Positions 50,709 to 59,569 are shown, counted from the stretch's first letter. The stretch is DNA of 64,000 nucleotides from JBBDRJ01 sp963766295 (GCA_963766295.1 CAVXYW010000001.1:558001-622000), one strand, 5' to 3'. Program-made: numbers and translations. Notes: generated by a model from the letters alone, not told the origin.

Positions 50709-51515
50709 TTAGGGTCCGGCAGCTGTGGCAGTCGGCGCCGCCGACGTGGTGGGTGCCGCCGTGGTTGTCGGTGCCGGCGTCGACGTCCTTCTTGGAGTGG
50801 CAGTCGGCGCCCGGGTCGCGGTCGGGCCTGTAGTCGGCCGTGCGGTTGTGCGCGGACGTGCCGTCGGGATCGCGCCCGTCGACGTGGCCACCTGGTCGGC
50901 GATCAGGACGCAACCGCTGTCCTCAGCGGTCGCAGCGTTCGCGGTGGCCGCAGGCGACTGTGTCGATGTCTGACCCAGTCCGAGACCGTCGTCGCCGCTG
51001 TTCGAACGAGGACCTACATACAAGTTGCCAATCACACCGACCAACCGGCGATCGAGCGACTCCTCGATGTCGGTGCCGAGCAGCCGTCGTGAGAACTCCG
51101 TGCTGGTCGTCCAGAAGACTTCGATGTCTTCGTCCCGATCGGCGCTGCATCTTTCGCGCAGCGCCGCGCTCGCGTCCTCGAGACCGATGCGCATGATCCC
51201 GTTCACCGGAGGCGTGACGAAGTCGCCCGAAGCGGTTGCTTGCGGAGTCGCGGTTGCCGACGAACCTAACGATCCATCGTCGTCATCGCTGGAAGCTCCG
51301 GAGACATCGATCTCCGGTGACTGGCCGACGAGGGCTTGTTCTATCGTTCCGACGAGCTGGAAGTCGCCAACCGCGTTGACGTCGGGACGTGGACTCGATG
51401 CGGTCGGTGCCGGCGTGTTGTCGTTCTCATCGTCGCCTCCACCGCAACCCGCGGCTACCAAGAAGAGAGCGGTGGCTGCTACGGCGGCGAGGCGAATCGT
51501 TTTCGGGGCGCGCAT
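50709..51515 (-). CDS. Lipoprotein with a Thr/Pro/Ala-rich tail
   Basis: 268 residues from ATG 51515. The lipobox VAAGC puts the lipid Cys at 24, followed by an acidic, Asp-rich linker. The middle part (about 95-195, RIGLEDASAALRERCSADRDEDIEVFWTT) looks folded, with two cysteines. From about 215 the sequence is low-complexity (TARPTTGPTATRAP-type repeats), resembling glycosylated wall-spanning linkers. It has no catalytic motif and no family is recognised. Unlike the usual lipoprotein layout, the low-complexity part is at the C-terminus. Confidence 0.7.
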   Translation of the reverse strand: MRAPKTIRLAAVAATALFLVAAGCGGGDDENDNTPAPTASSPRPDVNAVGDFQLVGTIEQALVGQSPEIDVSGASSDDDDGSLGSSATATPQATASGDFVTPPVNGIMRIGLEDASAALRERCSADRDEDIEVFWTTSTEFSRRLLGTDIEESLDRRLVGVIGNLYVGPRSNSGDDGLGLGQTSTQSPAATANAATAEDSGCVLIADQVATSTGAIPTARPRTTARPTTGPTATRAPTATPRRTSTPAPTTTAAPTTSAAPTATAAGP

Positions 51516-51585
51516 TTATGGCTCCTGCAGTCGAGGGTCGCGCGAAGGTTACCCCATTAGGCGACGCGCGAAACATCAATAACGG

Positions 51586-54500
51586 TCACCGGGGCTGCTT
51601 ACGTCTGAAGCGGTCTAGGAAACGGCGCACTCTGGGGAAGCGTCGGCCGACGAACGCCAACGGTCTTCGGAATTTCCAGGCGCCGCGTATGAGAGGTCCG
51701 ATCGGTCCAAGAGGGACGCCCGCCGCCGAACCGGTTACTGCTGACATCGTCACCGAACCGGCGGTCGACAGAGTCGATGCAAAGAGTTTTGATCGAAACT
51801 CGCCCTCAAGCTTTTCTTCACCCACTCTGCACGCCATCAGCGCTTCAGCGATCGCGTTTGGCGAGTCATCGGTCTTCAGCTTCGCTGCTTTCGCAAGGAA
51901 GTCGACAGCCGTCTCTAGCCTCTCCGCACCGGATTGCATGTCCGCTTCCGCTGCTTCCGCAATGTTGGGCAGCTCTTCGCGAAGGATCTCGAGTTGGATT
52001 CGCCGAGCTATCGAGCCCGCAGTAAATGGAATTGAAGCAGGAACAGTGTCGTTGTCATCGATAAAGCTCAGTTCCGTTTGAACCGTAAGTGGTCTCCACG
52101 CTCGATTGTTTTCGGGGTCGACCGTGGTTCCAGCGATAGTGCGCAACCGTCCCTCCCAGCGTTCCGCCGTGTCGCCTCTCGACACCTGACGAATCCTCAA
52201 GGGATCGAGGAGCATTTGCGTGAGGCGCATCGCCGCGTCCAGTCTTCCCCACATCCAGTCGTTCGCGCGCCAAGAACTCTTGTAGAAGGCACCGAAGTGG
52301 TTGAGTTGGTTGCCGGCTAGTTTCTCTGTTGACTTCAAACGGTTGTCGTAGCCATTTGGTGTGTCCGCGCTGAGCTCGAGGAGCTTCACCGACAAACCGG
52401 GACCCAGCGCGCTCAGGCCAAGGGCCCCATGAACGACAACGAGCCGCAGAAGTCGAGCCAGCACGTTGCTGTCATCCGTGGCCTGAGAATCATCGCTTGG
52501 AACAAGAGCTTCGATGGCATTTCTCAACTTGAGTTCAGGCGTTGTTGCTCCAGCGACAATGAGACGCGCCGCGGCAGATGCATTTGCCAGCGCTCGCGCG
52601 ATGCTTAGGCCGTGGTTGCGTACGACCGTTTTCGTTACGAGAACTTCTTCCGGCGTGATGCCCGCAGCAGTGTCGGTGGCGCGTTTGACTAGTGTCTCGA
52701 GGTATTTAGTGTCTGCTTCCTCGTTCTGCTGTAGCTGCTGAATCGTCCCGGAGACATCTTCTCGCCAGTGGTTTCGGTCTTTGGCGCGAACTTCTCGGAG
52801 ACCGGCCATGGCGTCGGCAACGGACTTGCGAGCATCTATCACGGAGGCTCGTTGCTCGGTCTCCCCGAGCGTCCCGTTCGGGTCTGTAGGCAACGACAGC
52901 ACTTGACGGAGGAGATCTGCTACCAAAAAAGCAGCTTGTTCGACGGGCTCCAACCCCCAATTCCAGTCTTCAGCGGGCGGGATGTCAGCCCCGCTTGCCG
53001 GAAGCGTTGTAGGTACCCAGGGAAGTCCTAAGTCCCCCTCCTCGGATTCGGTTCGCGCCATGACTCTGAAGGCAGCTCGGAGCTTGCTGCGGTTCCACGA
53101 AGACGCCGCGTTCGACCGGATTCCGAGCGCAATCTCATCGAGGATGTACTCAATAGATGTATTGATACGCATAGATCTGTAGTGCTGAAAGAGCGTTTCG
53201 GGGAGGGATCCCCCGCCATCCAAATCGGGACTGAAACTTGTGATGTCCTCGCGCATTTGGCGTGCGATCGCTGCGACCCTGTTGTACTCACGTAAGTCCT
53301 TTAGGTCGCGGCCGATGGTTTCGACTCGCGGCAGCATCAGTGCCGACGTCAAAGTAGCCGCGAGGGTCGGAGGACTTGGTAACCGGCCGTCCGTGCCTGA
53401 GTTTGGGCCGACTTGATCCGGGCCGTCGGATGGTGAGGGCGTGACGTATGCGAGAACGCGTCGTACGAGTGGCCCTGGCGGTTGTTCCGCGATCGATTCA
53501 AGGACGGGTTGAATCGGTGAGTTCATTAGTGCGCCGCCGTCAATACCGAAGCGTGCCGTTTTGAAGTTCACCACATGTTCCGGGAACGTAATCGCATCCG
53601 GCGGATAAGCCGAAGACTTCCCAACGTAGATCGAGCTCGCTTCGAAAGCGCCTGGGAACGAAGCGCTTGTTCGCGCGGCTAACGCAAGACGATCAGCAGT
53701 CCCCGGCTGGGCGAAGTCTTTCCACACAACGTCGTTGCGAAACCGGAAAAGCCCCAAATAGCTCTGGTCGCCAACAACCGAGCCGTAATCGTCATCGAAC
53801 TGTGTCCATTCACCTGTCAGGAGCGTCGTCGTTAGGGTTAGATCAACCCTGTGTCTCGGATCCGCCGAATCAGCAGGGCTAACGCGAGCGAACGCCTTTT
53901 TTAGCTCGGGGAGAAAATACTCATCACCGCGGAGAAGAGAAGGCGGGTACTTTTCGAGCGCCGCAGCGCCGACTTTGGTTGCTAAGGAAATGGCGCTGCC
54001 CATGTCAAAGCTCCATGTTGAATCTTCTAGGTACGCCGTTAGCCAAACTGCGCTGCCGCTGCCAAATCCCAGCAACACTGGCCACGCATTCTCCTTTTGC
54101 CGCGCTTTGTTAAAGACCTTCGATATACCGATCCAGATCCACTCGAATGGTCTGAGTAGCCCCCAGCCAATTTTGTGGATTTTCTTCGAAGCGTTCTCAA
54201 TGTTCGTTGTGCTCTTGGTTGTGTCCGGTTTTTCGTAGAGGCGTCTTATTCCAGCCAAGCCGATCCCGGCGATAGCCGACAGAATTCCAATCACCAAGGG
54301 CCAGGGAAGAACGCCGTATTGCCGCTTAATGCTGACCTGCGCCTGCGCTTCCGGGACTCCATTGCCGCCAAGTCGAGCAACGCCGGTAAAGCTTCCGGTC
54401 GGAACCTTGTCTCGAGCCACTGAAAGGGTGAGACGCACGATGGTGTCATCCACTTCAAGGGCCTTCTGAGTTACTGCTCCAATGGGAAGGTCTTGCTTGC

Positions 54501-54798
54501 CACTCCTGAAAATCCCAAACGCCACCTTCACATTTTTGGGCGGCCTGCACTCAGAGAACAGGAATTCCAGCTCTAGTTCGCGCGCGCCGTCTTGGCTCCT
54601 GCCTAGCTCAACCGGGTCGATAGTTGCGGGTCCCTGAACCTTCCCGCCGGCGGGCTCTCCGGTCGGAAGGGTGGTGCCGCACTCGGGAAGCTGAGCTTGA
54701 GCTGCGGGCAAAAACGCTACCGAAATTAGAAAGATCAGCCCGAGTGACGCAATGAATTCCGGACAACGACGACGGCAAACCTTGACGACCGTGGTCAT
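51586..54798 (-). CDS. Membrane-anchored fusion: exported domain + truncated patatin (DUF3376-type)
   Basis: 1070 residues from ATG 54798 (GGGGCAGG upstream). Signal peptide 1-36. A beta-sandwich-like domain at about 37-160 with three Cys. A membrane helix at about 163-185, then a second hydrophobic stretch (about 239-257). From about 285 (PPSLLRGDEYFLPELKKAF) it reads as a patatin-related protein: VDLTLTTTLLTGEW, ARTSASFPGAFEA and FGIDGGALMNSPI with the catalytic Asp (420). A long helical C-terminus has LAGNQLNHFGAFYKSSWRANDWMWGRLDAA, the DUF3376 hallmark. The N-terminal patatin half with the Gly-rich loop and G-x-S-x-G nucleophile is missing, so hydrolase activity is unlikely. Base use looks less GC-rich than neighbours. 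Confidence 0.8.
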   Translation of the reverse strand: MTTVVKVCRRRCPEFIASLGLIFLISVAFLPAAQAQLPECGTTLPTGEPAGGKVQGPATIDPVELGRSQDGARELELEFLFSECRPPKNVKVAFGIFRSGKQDLPIGAVTQKALEVDDTIVRLTLSVARDKVPTGSFTGVARLGGNGVPEAQAQVSIKRQYGVLPWPLVIGILSAIAGIGLAGIRRLYEKPDTTKSTTNIENASKKIHKIGWGLLRPFEWIWIGISKVFNKARQKENAWPVLLGFGSGSAVWLTAYLEDSTWSFDMGSAISLATKVGAAALEKYPPSLLRGDEYFLPELKKAFARVSPADSADPRHRVDLTLTTTLLTGEWTQFDDDYGSVVGDQSYLGLFRFRNDVVWKDFAQPGTADRLALAARTSASFPGAFEASSIYVGKSSAYPPDAITFPEHVVNFKTARFGIDGGALMNSPIQPVLESIAEQPPGPLVRRVLAYVTPSPSDGPDQVGPNSGTDGRLPSPPTLAATLTSALMLPRVETIGRDLKDLREYNRVAAIARQMREDITSFSPDLDGGGSLPETLFQHYRSMRINTSIEYILDEIALGIRSNAASSWNRSKLRAAFRVMARTESEEGDLGLPWVPTTLPASGADIPPAEDWNWGLEPVEQAAFLVADLLRQVLSLPTDPNGTLGETEQRASVIDARKSVADAMAGLREVRAKDRNHWREDVSGTIQQLQQNEEADTKYLETLVKRATDTAAGITPEEVLVTKTVVRNHGLSIARALANASAAARLIVAGATTPELKLRNAIEALVPSDDSQATDDSNVLARLLRLVVVHGALGLSALGPGLSVKLLELSADTPNGYDNRLKSTEKLAGNQLNHFGAFYKSSWRANDWMWGRLDAAMRLTQMLLDPLRIRQVSRGDTAERWEGRLRTIAGTTVDPENNRAWRPLTVQTELSFIDDNDTVPASIPFTAGSIARRIQLEILREELPNIAEAAEADMQSGAERLETAVDFLAKAAKLKTDDSPNAIAEALMACRVGEEKLEGEFRSKLFASTLSTAGSVTMSAVTGSAAGVPLGPIGPLIRGAWKFRRPLAFVGRRFPRVRRFLDRFRRKQPR

Positions 54799-54890
54799 GC
54801 CTGCCCCTTTCCCCAATGACAACCCCACCCCATTTTTACTCCTTGATTGGTGTCGAAGTCATATGCGCCCTTCGCGATTGGTCAGCCGTT

Positions 54891-55913
54891 CTAAAGAGAC
54901 AGCGCGAGCTGCGCCATGGTGCGCGCCGAACGAACGGCGTAATCCTGATAGCAGTTGTTCATCAGGACGTGAACTTCGCGCGCGCTATCGGCGAGGTGTC
55001 CAAGGCGCGGCTGCCATTCCTTCAATTCCTTCTTCGAGTAGTCGTAACCGAACTTGTCGTGCACCGAGACGTTTCGTTTCCCCCAGGTGTCGTCGCGTCG
55101 TCCGTGGAAACGCACAACCGATAGAGGTGATGTTGCTTCAGCGACGGGCGGGATCGACGTCTTGAAGCCTTGGGGCATGTCTACGCAGACGTACGTTAGG
55201 CCGCTGTCGGACAAGAGCTTCAGTGTCCTTTCTTGCATCCGTTCGTCGAGCATCCATCGGTCGTTGCGGAACTCGATCGCGGCGGACACGCCGGGGAGCG
55301 CGGCTTCGAGTCGATCGCCGCATTCGATGACGTAGGTGCGGTTCTCACGTGACGGCGGAAACCATTCGGGGAACTGGAACAGGATCGCGCCGAGTTTGTT
55401 GGCTTGGCGCAACGGTTCGAGCGCCGCAAGGAAGCGTTCGAACGAGCCGTCCACTACCTCTTTGGGCAGATCGCGCGGATACAAACGCTTCTTCGTCTCC
55501 GCAGTTTCTTCTCCGATGAGCTCGCGCAGATCTTTGGGAAGACCACGCATCGTTGCCGGGTGCTGCGTCATCAAAGAGAACGCCTTGACGTTGAATACGA
55601 AATCCTCGGGAGTGCGTTCGACCCAAAGCTCTGAGTTCTTCTCAGAAGGCAGTCCGTAATAAGTGGAATCGACCTCGACGATGGGGAAGTTCTCCGCGTA
55701 GAACGCAAGCCGCTCGGCCGCCTTGCTCATCCCCTTCGGATAGAAGAGCCCCGGCTCGAGCAGCGACTTGTCCGTCCAGGAAGCAGTGCCGATGCGGATG
55801 CCCTGCTCCCGAAAGAGCTTCCATGCGGTCGAGTCGGGCGAAGCTTCGCGCTCTTCTAGTTCGAAGAGATTTGTGTCCTGTGAAGGCGATGGGATTTTCG
55901 AGCGCTGCGGCAT
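54891..55913 (-). CDS. DUF72 family protein
   Basis: 340 residues from ATG 55913. TIM-barrel-like DUF72 (YecE) signatures: IRIGTASWTDKSLLEPGLFYP near the start, ERLAFYAENFPIVEVDSTYYGLPS, FVFNVKAFSLMTQHP, GAILFQFPEWF, AIEFRNDRWM, YVCVDMP, VVRFHGR and VHVLMNNCYQDYAVRSA at the end. The family is widespread and has no settled biochemical role. The N-terminal 30 residues are an acidic, Ser/Pro extension. It stands alone. Confidence 0.9.
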   Translation of the reverse strand: MPQRSKIPSPSQDTNLFELEEREASPDSTAWKLFREQGIRIGTASWTDKSLLEPGLFYPKGMSKAAERLAFYAENFPIVEVDSTYYGLPSEKNSELWVERTPEDFVFNVKAFSLMTQHPATMRGLPKDLRELIGEETAETKKRLYPRDLPKEVVDGSFERFLAALEPLRQANKLGAILFQFPEWFPPSRENRTYVIECGDRLEAALPGVSAAIEFRNDRWMLDERMQERTLKLLSDSGLTYVCVDMPQGFKTSIPPVAEATSPLSVVRFHGRRDDTWGKRNVSVHDKFGYDYSKKELKEWQPRLGHLADSAREVHVLMNNCYQDYAVRSARTMAQLALSL

Positions 55914-56054
55914 GAGAAGACCTCATTCAAGTATCGCCAAGTTGGCCGAAATGAAACCGCCGCACGGAGGGCTTCGGGGAGCGTCGTCGGTGGTGGCTGG
56001 TACGTTCATTTCTCCTTCCCAGCAGCCTTCCCCCTGAGCTTTCCGGGAGGTCGC

Positions 56055-56150
56055 GTGCGCCGGTTTTTCTTCTCGCTTCTGCGTGTGCTGCGGCGTCCGG
56101 GCAGGCAGCCCCAGTGGGCCCGGATCGTCCGGACGAAGGCCGGCTTGTAG
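56055..56150 (+). CDS. Possible 31-residue basic peptide gene ahead of cpaF
   Basis: GTG 56055 follows GGGAGG by 4 bases. The frame gives a basic, amphipathic peptide starting MRRFFFSLLRVLRRPGRQ and ending at TAG 56148-56150, whose last base is the first base of a cpaF start GTG (TAGTG). The same coupling appears elsewhere in the window. It may be a small leader protein that feeds ribosomes to cpaF, or chance. Upstream (55914-56054) I see no other gene. Confidence 0.35.
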   Translation: MRRFFFSLLRVLRRPGRQPQWARIVRTKAGL

Positions 56151-57301
56151 TGGCGGTTCGAGCGAAATCCGCGGGCCGCCGCCGGGGCGTCCTCGAGCGC
56201 GAGACGCTCGTCCGGGAGGTCAGCGCCAGGCTGGGCGTCGCGGGCGAGCGAGTCACGGTCGACGGCGTCGAGTCTGCGATCAACGGAGTCCTTTCCGAGC
56301 GTCGACTGCGCTGGCAGCCGGAGGCCGCGCGGCGGACGGCGGTGGCCATCGCCGACGAGCTGCTCGGACTCGGCCCCCTTGGTCCGTTGCTCCGCGACCG
56401 AACGGTGAGCGAGGTGATGGTGAATTCGTCCGGCGATGTCTTTGTCGAACGGGACGGACGGTTGGAGCGCACCACCGTTCGTTTCAACGACGAGTCGGAG
56501 GTGCGGCACCTGATCGAGCGAGCGGTGTCGCCGCTTGGGCTTCGAGCCGATGCCGCGTCGCCGTGGGTCGACGCGAGGCTTGCCGACGGTTCGCGTTTCC
56601 ATGCCGTTCTTCCGCCCATCGCTTTGGGCGGTCCGGTCGTGACGATCCGGAAATTCGCCGAGGTGCTGTGGACTCTCGACGACTTGATCGAGATGGGATC
56701 GATCGACTCCTCGCTAGCTGTTCGTTTGGGCGATGCCGTTGCTTCTCGTGAAAACGTTCTGGTATCCGGCGGCGGCGGGGCCGGCAAGACGACGTTGCTC
56801 GGCGTTCTGGCGCGGATGGTTCCTTCTTCCGAACGCGTCATCACCATCGAGGACGCAGCCGAGCTGCGCATGGGAGAACGACATGTCGTCTCGCTCGAGA
56901 CGCGTCCTCCGAACGTAGAAGGACGCGGAGAGGTGACGTTGCGCGATCTGGTCCGTTGCGCCATGCGTATGCGCGCGGATCGGATAGTCGTCGGCGAGGT
57001 TCGCGGACCCGAAGCGCTGGACATGCTTCAGGCGCTCACATCCGGACATGCCGGTTCGATGGCGACGGTTCATGCCGACGCGCCGCGCGAAGCGCTGATG
57101 CGTTTGGAAGTGATGGCGCTGATGGCCGCACCGGGGTTGTCCGTTGATGCGGCGCGGCGTCAGGTTGGTTCCGCGATCGATCTGATCGTTCATCTCGCGC
57201 GCGACGAAGAAGGAGTTCGGCGTGTCGTTGATGTCACCGAGATTCGCGTTGGTGACAGCGGACCCGTGTTGCGGCGATTCACCAAGAAAGCGTCGTCTTA
57301 A
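56150..57301 (+). CDS. cpaF: Tad/Flp pilus assembly ATPase
   Basis: 383 residues from GTG 56150; GTG 56114 in the same frame is an alternative. Type II/IV secretion ATPase: an N-terminal helical domain with ELLGLGPLGPLLRD and VSEVMVNSSGDVFVERDG, Walker A VSGGGGAGKTTLL, an Asp box ITIEDAAEL, Walker B region DRIVVGEVRGPEALDMLQA with the following GHAGSMATVHAD (His box). It powers assembly of the Flp pilus at the inner membrane. It opens the Tad operon: the tadBC ATG directly follows its TAA. Confidence 0.92.
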   Translation: MAVRAKSAGRRRGVLERETLVREVSARLGVAGERVTVDGVESAINGVLSERRLRWQPEAARRTAVAIADELLGLGPLGPLLRDRTVSEVMVNSSGDVFVERDGRLERTTVRFNDESEVRHLIERAVSPLGLRADAASPWVDARLADGSRFHAVLPPIALGGPVVTIRKFAEVLWTLDDLIEMGSIDSSLAVRLGDAVASRENVLVSGGGGAGKTTLLGVLARMVPSSERVITIEDAAELRMGERHVVSLETRPPNVEGRGEVTLRDLVRCAMRMRADRIVVGEVRGPEALDMLQALTSGHAGSMATVHADAPREALMRLEVMALMAAPGLSVDAARRQVGSAIDLIVHLARDEEGVRRVVDVTEIRVGDSGPVLRRFTKKASS

Positions 57302-58384
57302 ATGTTGCGCCAACGTCGCGACTCCTCGGCCGAACTGGTTCCTGCTTTGCATGCGATCGCCGATGCGTTGCGCGGCGGCGAGTCGTTGCGCAGCGCTATC
57401 GAAAGAACTGCGGGGAAGGACGGGTCGCCTCTCGCACCCGTCGCCACGGCGCTCGCCGCCGGCCGGCCGCTCGTCGCAGCCCTCCGCGACGAAGCGGCCG
57501 TCACGCGAAGCGCAGGCGCTTCGCGTGACGGCGTGAGTGCCGATCTCACTTCGGCGCTGGCTGTCCTTGCCGTCCACGCCGAGGCGGGAGGCGACCCTCT
57601 CCCTGCGGTGAGGGCTCTGGCCGCTCGCATAGCGCGCCGCTGTGCGGCGCGCGCGGAGGCCAGAGCCCTCACCACTCAGGCCCGCCTGAGCGGGCGAACG
57701 ATCCTGCTGCTCACGCCGGCCTTCTTGTTGCTGGTCGGGGCGACGGATCCGTCCGGAGTTGGATCGTGGTTTGGGGATCCCCGGACTCGCTTGTCATTGG
57801 GGGCCGGTTTGGTCCTCCAACTGCTCGGCATGTTGTGGATCGGCGCGATCGTCGGTGGCGTTGGCGCTTCCGGCGGTTCGTGGGCGCAGCGTGTGCCGTT
57901 CGTTCGGGCAGTGCGCGCGCTGGTTGCGGGAAAAGCTCGTCCGACCATTGATGGGGAAGTCGCGGACGCCGCCGACACCGTGGCCTTTGCGCTCGACGCC
58001 GGTCTATCCGCTTCGGCGGCGCTGCAAGCCGTCGCTCCTTATTGCGCAGACGACTTCGGCGAGTCAGTGCAAGCGGCCGTGGCCGACGTTCGCGCACCGC
58101 CGCATCAAGCGCTCGATCGCGAAGCACAAGCGTCGAAGAGTACGGCTGCGCGACGTTTCGCCGAAGCCTTCGCGACATCGGCAACGCTCGGTGTCCCGTT
58201 GGCACCGGCGCTGCGAACGCTGGCGGACGACGTGCGCGACCGAAGATCGGTAGAGCTTGCCGAAGACGTTCGTCGCGCAAGCGTGCGTGTGCTCGTCCCG
58301 CTTGGTGTCGTGATCCTTCCCGCTTTCGTCCTGGCGTGTCTCGTGCCGCTCTTCCTCGGCGGCCTGGAAGGCATCGCCGGCTAG
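57302..58384 (+). CDS. Fused TadB-TadC pilus platform protein
   Basis: 360 residues from ATG 57302. Two GspF/T2SSF-type halves are seen. The first (about 1-140) has LHAIADALRGGESLRSAIE, AVLAVHAEAGGDPLPAVRALA and a hydrophobic ILLLTPAFLLLVGA. The second (about 205-355) has DTVAFALDAGLSASAALQAV, FATSATLGVPLAPALRTLADD and the final ILPAFVLACLVPLFLGG. TadB and TadC are normally separate inner-membrane proteins that form the platform for CpaF. Here one shortened chain holds both. It contains two striking palindromes (see repeats). Confidence 0.82.
   Translation: MLRQRRDSSAELVPALHAIADALRGGESLRSAIERTAGKDGSPLAPVATALAAGRPLVAALRDEAAVTRSAGASRDGVSADLTSALAVLAVHAEAGGDPLPAVRALAARIARRCAARAEARALTTQARLSGRTILLLTPAFLLLVGATDPSGVGSWFGDPRTRLSLGAGLVLQLLGMLWIGAIVGGVGASGGSWAQRVPFVRAVRALVAGKARPTIDGEVADAADTVAFALDAGLSASAALQAVAPYCADDFGESVQAAVADVRAPPHQALDREAQASKSTAARRFAEAFATSATLGVPLAPALRTLADDVRDRRSVELAEDVRRASVRVLVPLGVVILPAFVLACLVPLFLGGLEGIAG
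57497..57532. repeat. 17-base perfect palindrome inside the tadBC coding region
   Basis: Arms 57497-57513 and 57516-57532 are perfect reverse complements with only 2 bases between. They encode part of the first GspF-type half (AVTRSAGASRDGV). Confidence 0.9.
57607..57673. repeat. Nested inverted repeat inside the tadBC coding region
   Basis: Outer arms of 16 bases (57607-57622 and 57658-57673) are perfect complements. They enclose a 9-base perfect hairpin (57632-57640 and 57644-57652) with a 3-base loop. A further short pair (CTCAGGC/GCCTGAG at 57675-57690) follows. Confidence 0.9.
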
Positions 58385-58409
58385 TCCCACAACCGAAAGG
58401 AGAAATGAA

Positions 58410-58676
58410 TTGCAGAGATTGAGGCGTTTACGTCTTTCCCTCGGGAGACGCGTGATGGAGCTCGCCGCACGGCTGGGTGGATGGACGGAAGGTTCACTTC
58501 ATCGTTTGCGCAGCGACGCCGGACAAACGGTCGCCGAGTACGCGCTCGTATTACTGGTGGTTGCGGCCATCGCCGTCGCATTCTTGATCTGGGCCAAGTC
58601 GTCCGGGAAGCTCGATCAGTTCTTCAACCTGATCTTCGACAAGCTGCTCAACAGCGTCGACGAGTCCGGAGCTTAA
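58410..58676 (+). CDS. Flp-type pilin
   Basis: 88 residues from TTG 58410, placed seven bases after AAAGGAG. A basic leader of about 35 residues ends SDAG and is followed by the pilin helix QTVAEYALVLLVVAAIAVAFLIW, with the conserved Glu five residues into the helix as in Flp/type IV pilins. The leader is longer than in most Flp pilins. An ATG at 58405 uses the same ribosome site but opens only a five-codon frame. It is likely the major subunit of the Tad pilus. Confidence 0.85.
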   Translation: MQRLRRLRLSLGRRVMELAARLGGWTEGSLHRLRSDAGQTVAEYALVLLVVAAIAVAFLIWAKSSGKLDQFFNLIFDKLLNSVDESGA

Positions 58677-58682
58677 CCCTCC

Positions 58683-59096
58683 GTGCGAAGCGATTCAGGG
58701 CAGGCGACCGTCGAAGCAGCATTGACGTTTCCCATCGTCCTGATCGCCTTGTTGTTGATCGTGCAGGTCGGCATCGTCGTGCGGGACGCCCTCGCGCTTT
58801 CTCAGGCAGCGCGCGAGGGCGTCCGCACGGCGGCGATCTCGGCCGACGACGAAAGGACCGTCGATTCGATAAGGAATTCGGCCGGACCGCTCGCCGCCGA
58901 CCGGATCGAGATCGTCATCGAGCCCGTGGCGCAGGAACGGACGCGAGGTCGTCCCATCGCGATCCGTCTGCGCTACGCCGAAAGGCTGCGCATCCCGATC
59001 GTGTCGCGCATCGTCGACCTCGAGCTTCCGCTGACGGCTTCGGCCACGATGCGAATGGAGCGCGCGCACGCTGGTCCGAGCCCGCGGCCGCCTTGA
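58683..59096 (+). CDS. TadE-like pseudopilin
   Basis: 137 residues from GTG 58683. The N-terminus SDSGQATVEAALTFPIVLIALLLIVQVGIVVRDAL is the TadE signature (G-Q-x-x-V-E-x-A followed by a long membrane helix). The remaining 90 residues form a small beta-rich domain outside the membrane. TadE/F pseudopilins are minor components needed for pilus assembly. It lies 6 bases after the pilin gene. Confidence 0.88.
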   Translation: MRSDSGQATVEAALTFPIVLIALLLIVQVGIVVRDALALSQAAREGVRTAAISADDERTVDSIRNSAGPLAADRIEIVIEPVAQERTRGRPIAIRLRYAERLRIPIVSRIVDLELPLTASATMRMERAHAGPSPRPP

Positions 59097-59476
59097 ACGA
59101 CGATGGCTTTGCTTCGGCGATCATGCTCGCGTTGCTCGCACTCGCTGCCTTGATGTGTCTGGCTACAGCAGACGCCGCCAATGTTCTCCTAGCCCGTGCG
59201 CGCGGCCAAACTGCGGCGGATGCGGCAGCTCTGGCCGCAGTCGCCGCGCAACTCTCCTCCGGCGAAGAGAAACCGGAGGAGGCGGCATCGGGTGTGGCCG
59301 CCGCGAACGGCGCAGTTCTCGAGGAGTGCGATTGCCCCAACCATGGGGGCCGAGCCGCCGTAACCGTTTCCGTTGCTACTCGCGTGCACTTGCTCGGCGT
59401 GGCTCCGAGCGAGATCCGTCGGCGCGCGGAGGCGTCTTTGGATCTCGGCCGCCTGTTCGAACCGCCCGCCGAGTAA
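59093..59476 (+). CDS. Second TadE/TadG-like membrane protein
   Basis: 127 residues from TTG 59093, overlapping the tadE stop as TTGA. NDDGFASAIMLALLALAALMCLATADAANVLLARARGQTAADAAALAAVAA is the pattern of the TadE-like proteins in actinobacterial secretion loci: one membrane helix followed by an Ala-rich helix. A short C-terminal part has ECDCPNHGG and RVHLLGVAPSEIRRRAEASLD. It is the last gene of the Tad operon. No prepilin peptidase or CpaE gene was found here. Confidence 0.8.
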   Translation: MNDDGFASAIMLALLALAALMCLATADAANVLLARARGQTAADAAALAAVAAQLSSGEEKPEEAASGVAAANGAVLEECDCPNHGGRAAVTVSVATRVHLLGVAPSEIRRRAEASLDLGRLFEPPAE

Positions 59477-59569
59477 CTCCATCAAGGGCTCCATCCAGGG
59501 GGTTGGTCTTGGCGGGACATACAGCGAACGTCGCGGAGAATTGATTCCAGGCGACCAAAGGGGGACTCG

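Noticed and set aside
50715..50860. Short repeats that might be a CRISPR-like or tandem DNA repeat
   Set aside because: They are in-frame Thr/Pro/Ala codon repeats of the lipoprotein tail, with no spacer-repeat pattern. No CRISPR array was seen anywhere.
55927..57024. 365-residue minus-strand open frame opposite cpaF
   Set aside because: Low-complexity Ser/Arg/Thr composition, entirely antisense to the CpaF motifs; a codon-bias shadow.
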